From positions 18,171-32,711 of the forward strand of contig DGEB01000012.1 in assembly GCA_002385735.1 (NCBI GenBank): DNA of 14,541 nucleotides. The letters run 5' to 3'. The position numbers were made by a program, and so were the translations under genes. The notes below the pieces were generated by a model. That model saw nothing but the letters and a program-made list of their open reading frames with translations. It was not told the DNA's origin and did no database searches. Source of the DNA: Peptococcaceae bacterium UBA3937. Lineage in GTDB: Bacteria > Bacillota > Peptococcia > DRI-13 > DTU073. Below are positions 14,218 to 14,541 of the stretch, in pieces (the first letter of the stretch is position 1; each line of letters opens with the position of its first letter).

Positions 14218-14255
14218 AACGCATAAAAAAGGCATGAACGCATAAGAAGGCGGGG
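14218..14255 (+). repeat. Imperfect 19-base tandem repeat upstream of the zinc-ribbon gene
   Basis: AACGCATAA occurs at 14218-14226 and again at 14237-14245. The flanking AnAAGGC-like bases are also partly repeated, giving two copies of a 19-base unit in the gap after the phosphatase gene. Purpose unknown; a regulatory site or chance are both possible. Confidence 0.35.
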
Positions 14256-14291
14256 CGTGGCTCATCCTAATTCAGAAGGGGGTGAGTCGGG

Positions 14292-14450
14292 GTGAAACCG
14301 GATAATGCGGAAAGGAGTTTTAAATGCAGTAATTGCGGTCATACTTTTTCCCGGGGGCCGAGTGATGCCAAGGAATGTCCCCTTTGCGGCTTTCCTTGTA
14401 CGCTGCGGAGTTGTCAAAGCCTGGACGGGGCTTCTAACGAAGATTATTAA
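14292..14450 (+). CDS. Small zinc-ribbon protein, function unknown
   Basis: A 52-residue frame with GTG start and TAA stop. Six cysteines are arranged as two knuckles C12-x2-C15 and C29-x2-C32, then C36 and C41. The core reads FKCSNCGHTFSRGP, then KECPLCGFPCTLRSC. Two CxxC pairs 13 residues apart are typical of a rubredoxin-like zinc ribbon. The SD AGGGGGTGA (14277-14285 region) resembles the full anti-SD complement and lies 6 bases before GTG 14292, which strongly supports translation. The frame is closed by a good terminator at 14497-14539. I recognise no named family. Such small ribbon proteins may bind nucleic acid, a protein partner, or metal. The six cysteines may allow one full zinc site plus a partial second. 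Confidence 0.7.
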   Translation: MKPDNAERSFKCSNCGHTFSRGPSDAKECPLCGFPCTLRSCQSLDGASNEDY

Positions 14451-14496
14451 GCGCTCCTCACGAAAAAAAGCATCCGCAAACAGCTGATAGCTTAAT

Positions 14497-14539
14497 AACA
14501 AGCTTACCTGCTTTAGTAAAAAGGTGAGCTTGTTTTTTT
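14497..14539 (+). terminator. Rho-independent terminator at the right end
   Basis: AACAAGCTTACCT (14497-14509) pairs with AGGTGAGCTTGTT (14522-14534) over 13 bp with one G-T pair, followed by a T-run to 14539. It ends the phosphatase/zinc-ribbon unit. Confidence 0.92.
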
Positions 14540-14541
14540 AT

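Overview
The window looks like a chromosomal segment from an endospore-forming Firmicute of the Clostridia/Limnochordia type. All genes lie on the + strand, base composition is moderate, Shine-Dalgarno (SD) sites are strong and purine-rich, and TTG/GTG starts are common. The gene order is the conserved prs-pth-fin-mfd-(prsA)-spoVT-yabN(mazG)-hup-yabO(rqcP)-yabP-yabQ-divIC-yabR block known from Bacillus subtilis and many Clostridia. The species cannot be fixed from the sequence alone. No mobile element, CRISPR array, tRNA or rRNA is visible.

Layout. Positions 1-813 hold the end of prs and the whole of pth. Positions 814-1693 hold a sporulation-type promoter (TGAATA-N18-GATACTA), a small four-motif membrane protein that I read as a compact PrsW-like glutamic intramembrane protease, and fin, the anti-sigma-F protein. 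Positions 1799-6420 hold mfd and a PrsA/parvulin lipoprotein, which has its own sigma-A-like promoter inside the end of mfd, followed by a strong terminator. Positions 6583-7325 hold spoVT with a sigma-G/F-like promoter (AGAATA-N18-TATACTA) and a terminator. Positions 7385-9353 hold the tetrapyrrole-methylase/MazG fusion and HU, then a terminator. Positions 9438-11458 hold rqcP, a SpoIID/LytB-domain protein whose SD can be sequestered in a stem, and a YteA-like TraR/DksA zinc-finger protein. Positions 11529-12660 hold yabP, yabQ and divIC. Positions 12737-13266 hold the S1-domain gene yabR with a full-consensus sigma-A promoter and a hairpin after it. Positions 13311-14541 hold a short Ppx/GppA phosphatase, a 52-residue zinc-ribbon protein and a terminator.

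How the genes fit together. Housekeeping functions (translation recycling, ribosome rescue, transcription-coupled repair, nucleotide clean-up, division) are interleaved with sporulation functions (Fin, SpoVT, YabP, YabQ, a SpoIID-like protein, YteA-like). The most interesting item is the PrsW-like mini-protease at 1020-1436. It sits directly upstream of fin behind a promoter of forespore type, which suggests an unrecognised membrane proteolysis step linked to the sigma-F to sigma-G switch. That link is inference.

Several starts given here differ from the longest open frame because the SD position decides them: pth, the PrsW-like gene, fin, prsA, mazG, hup, rqcP, the YteA-like gene, yabQ and divIC.
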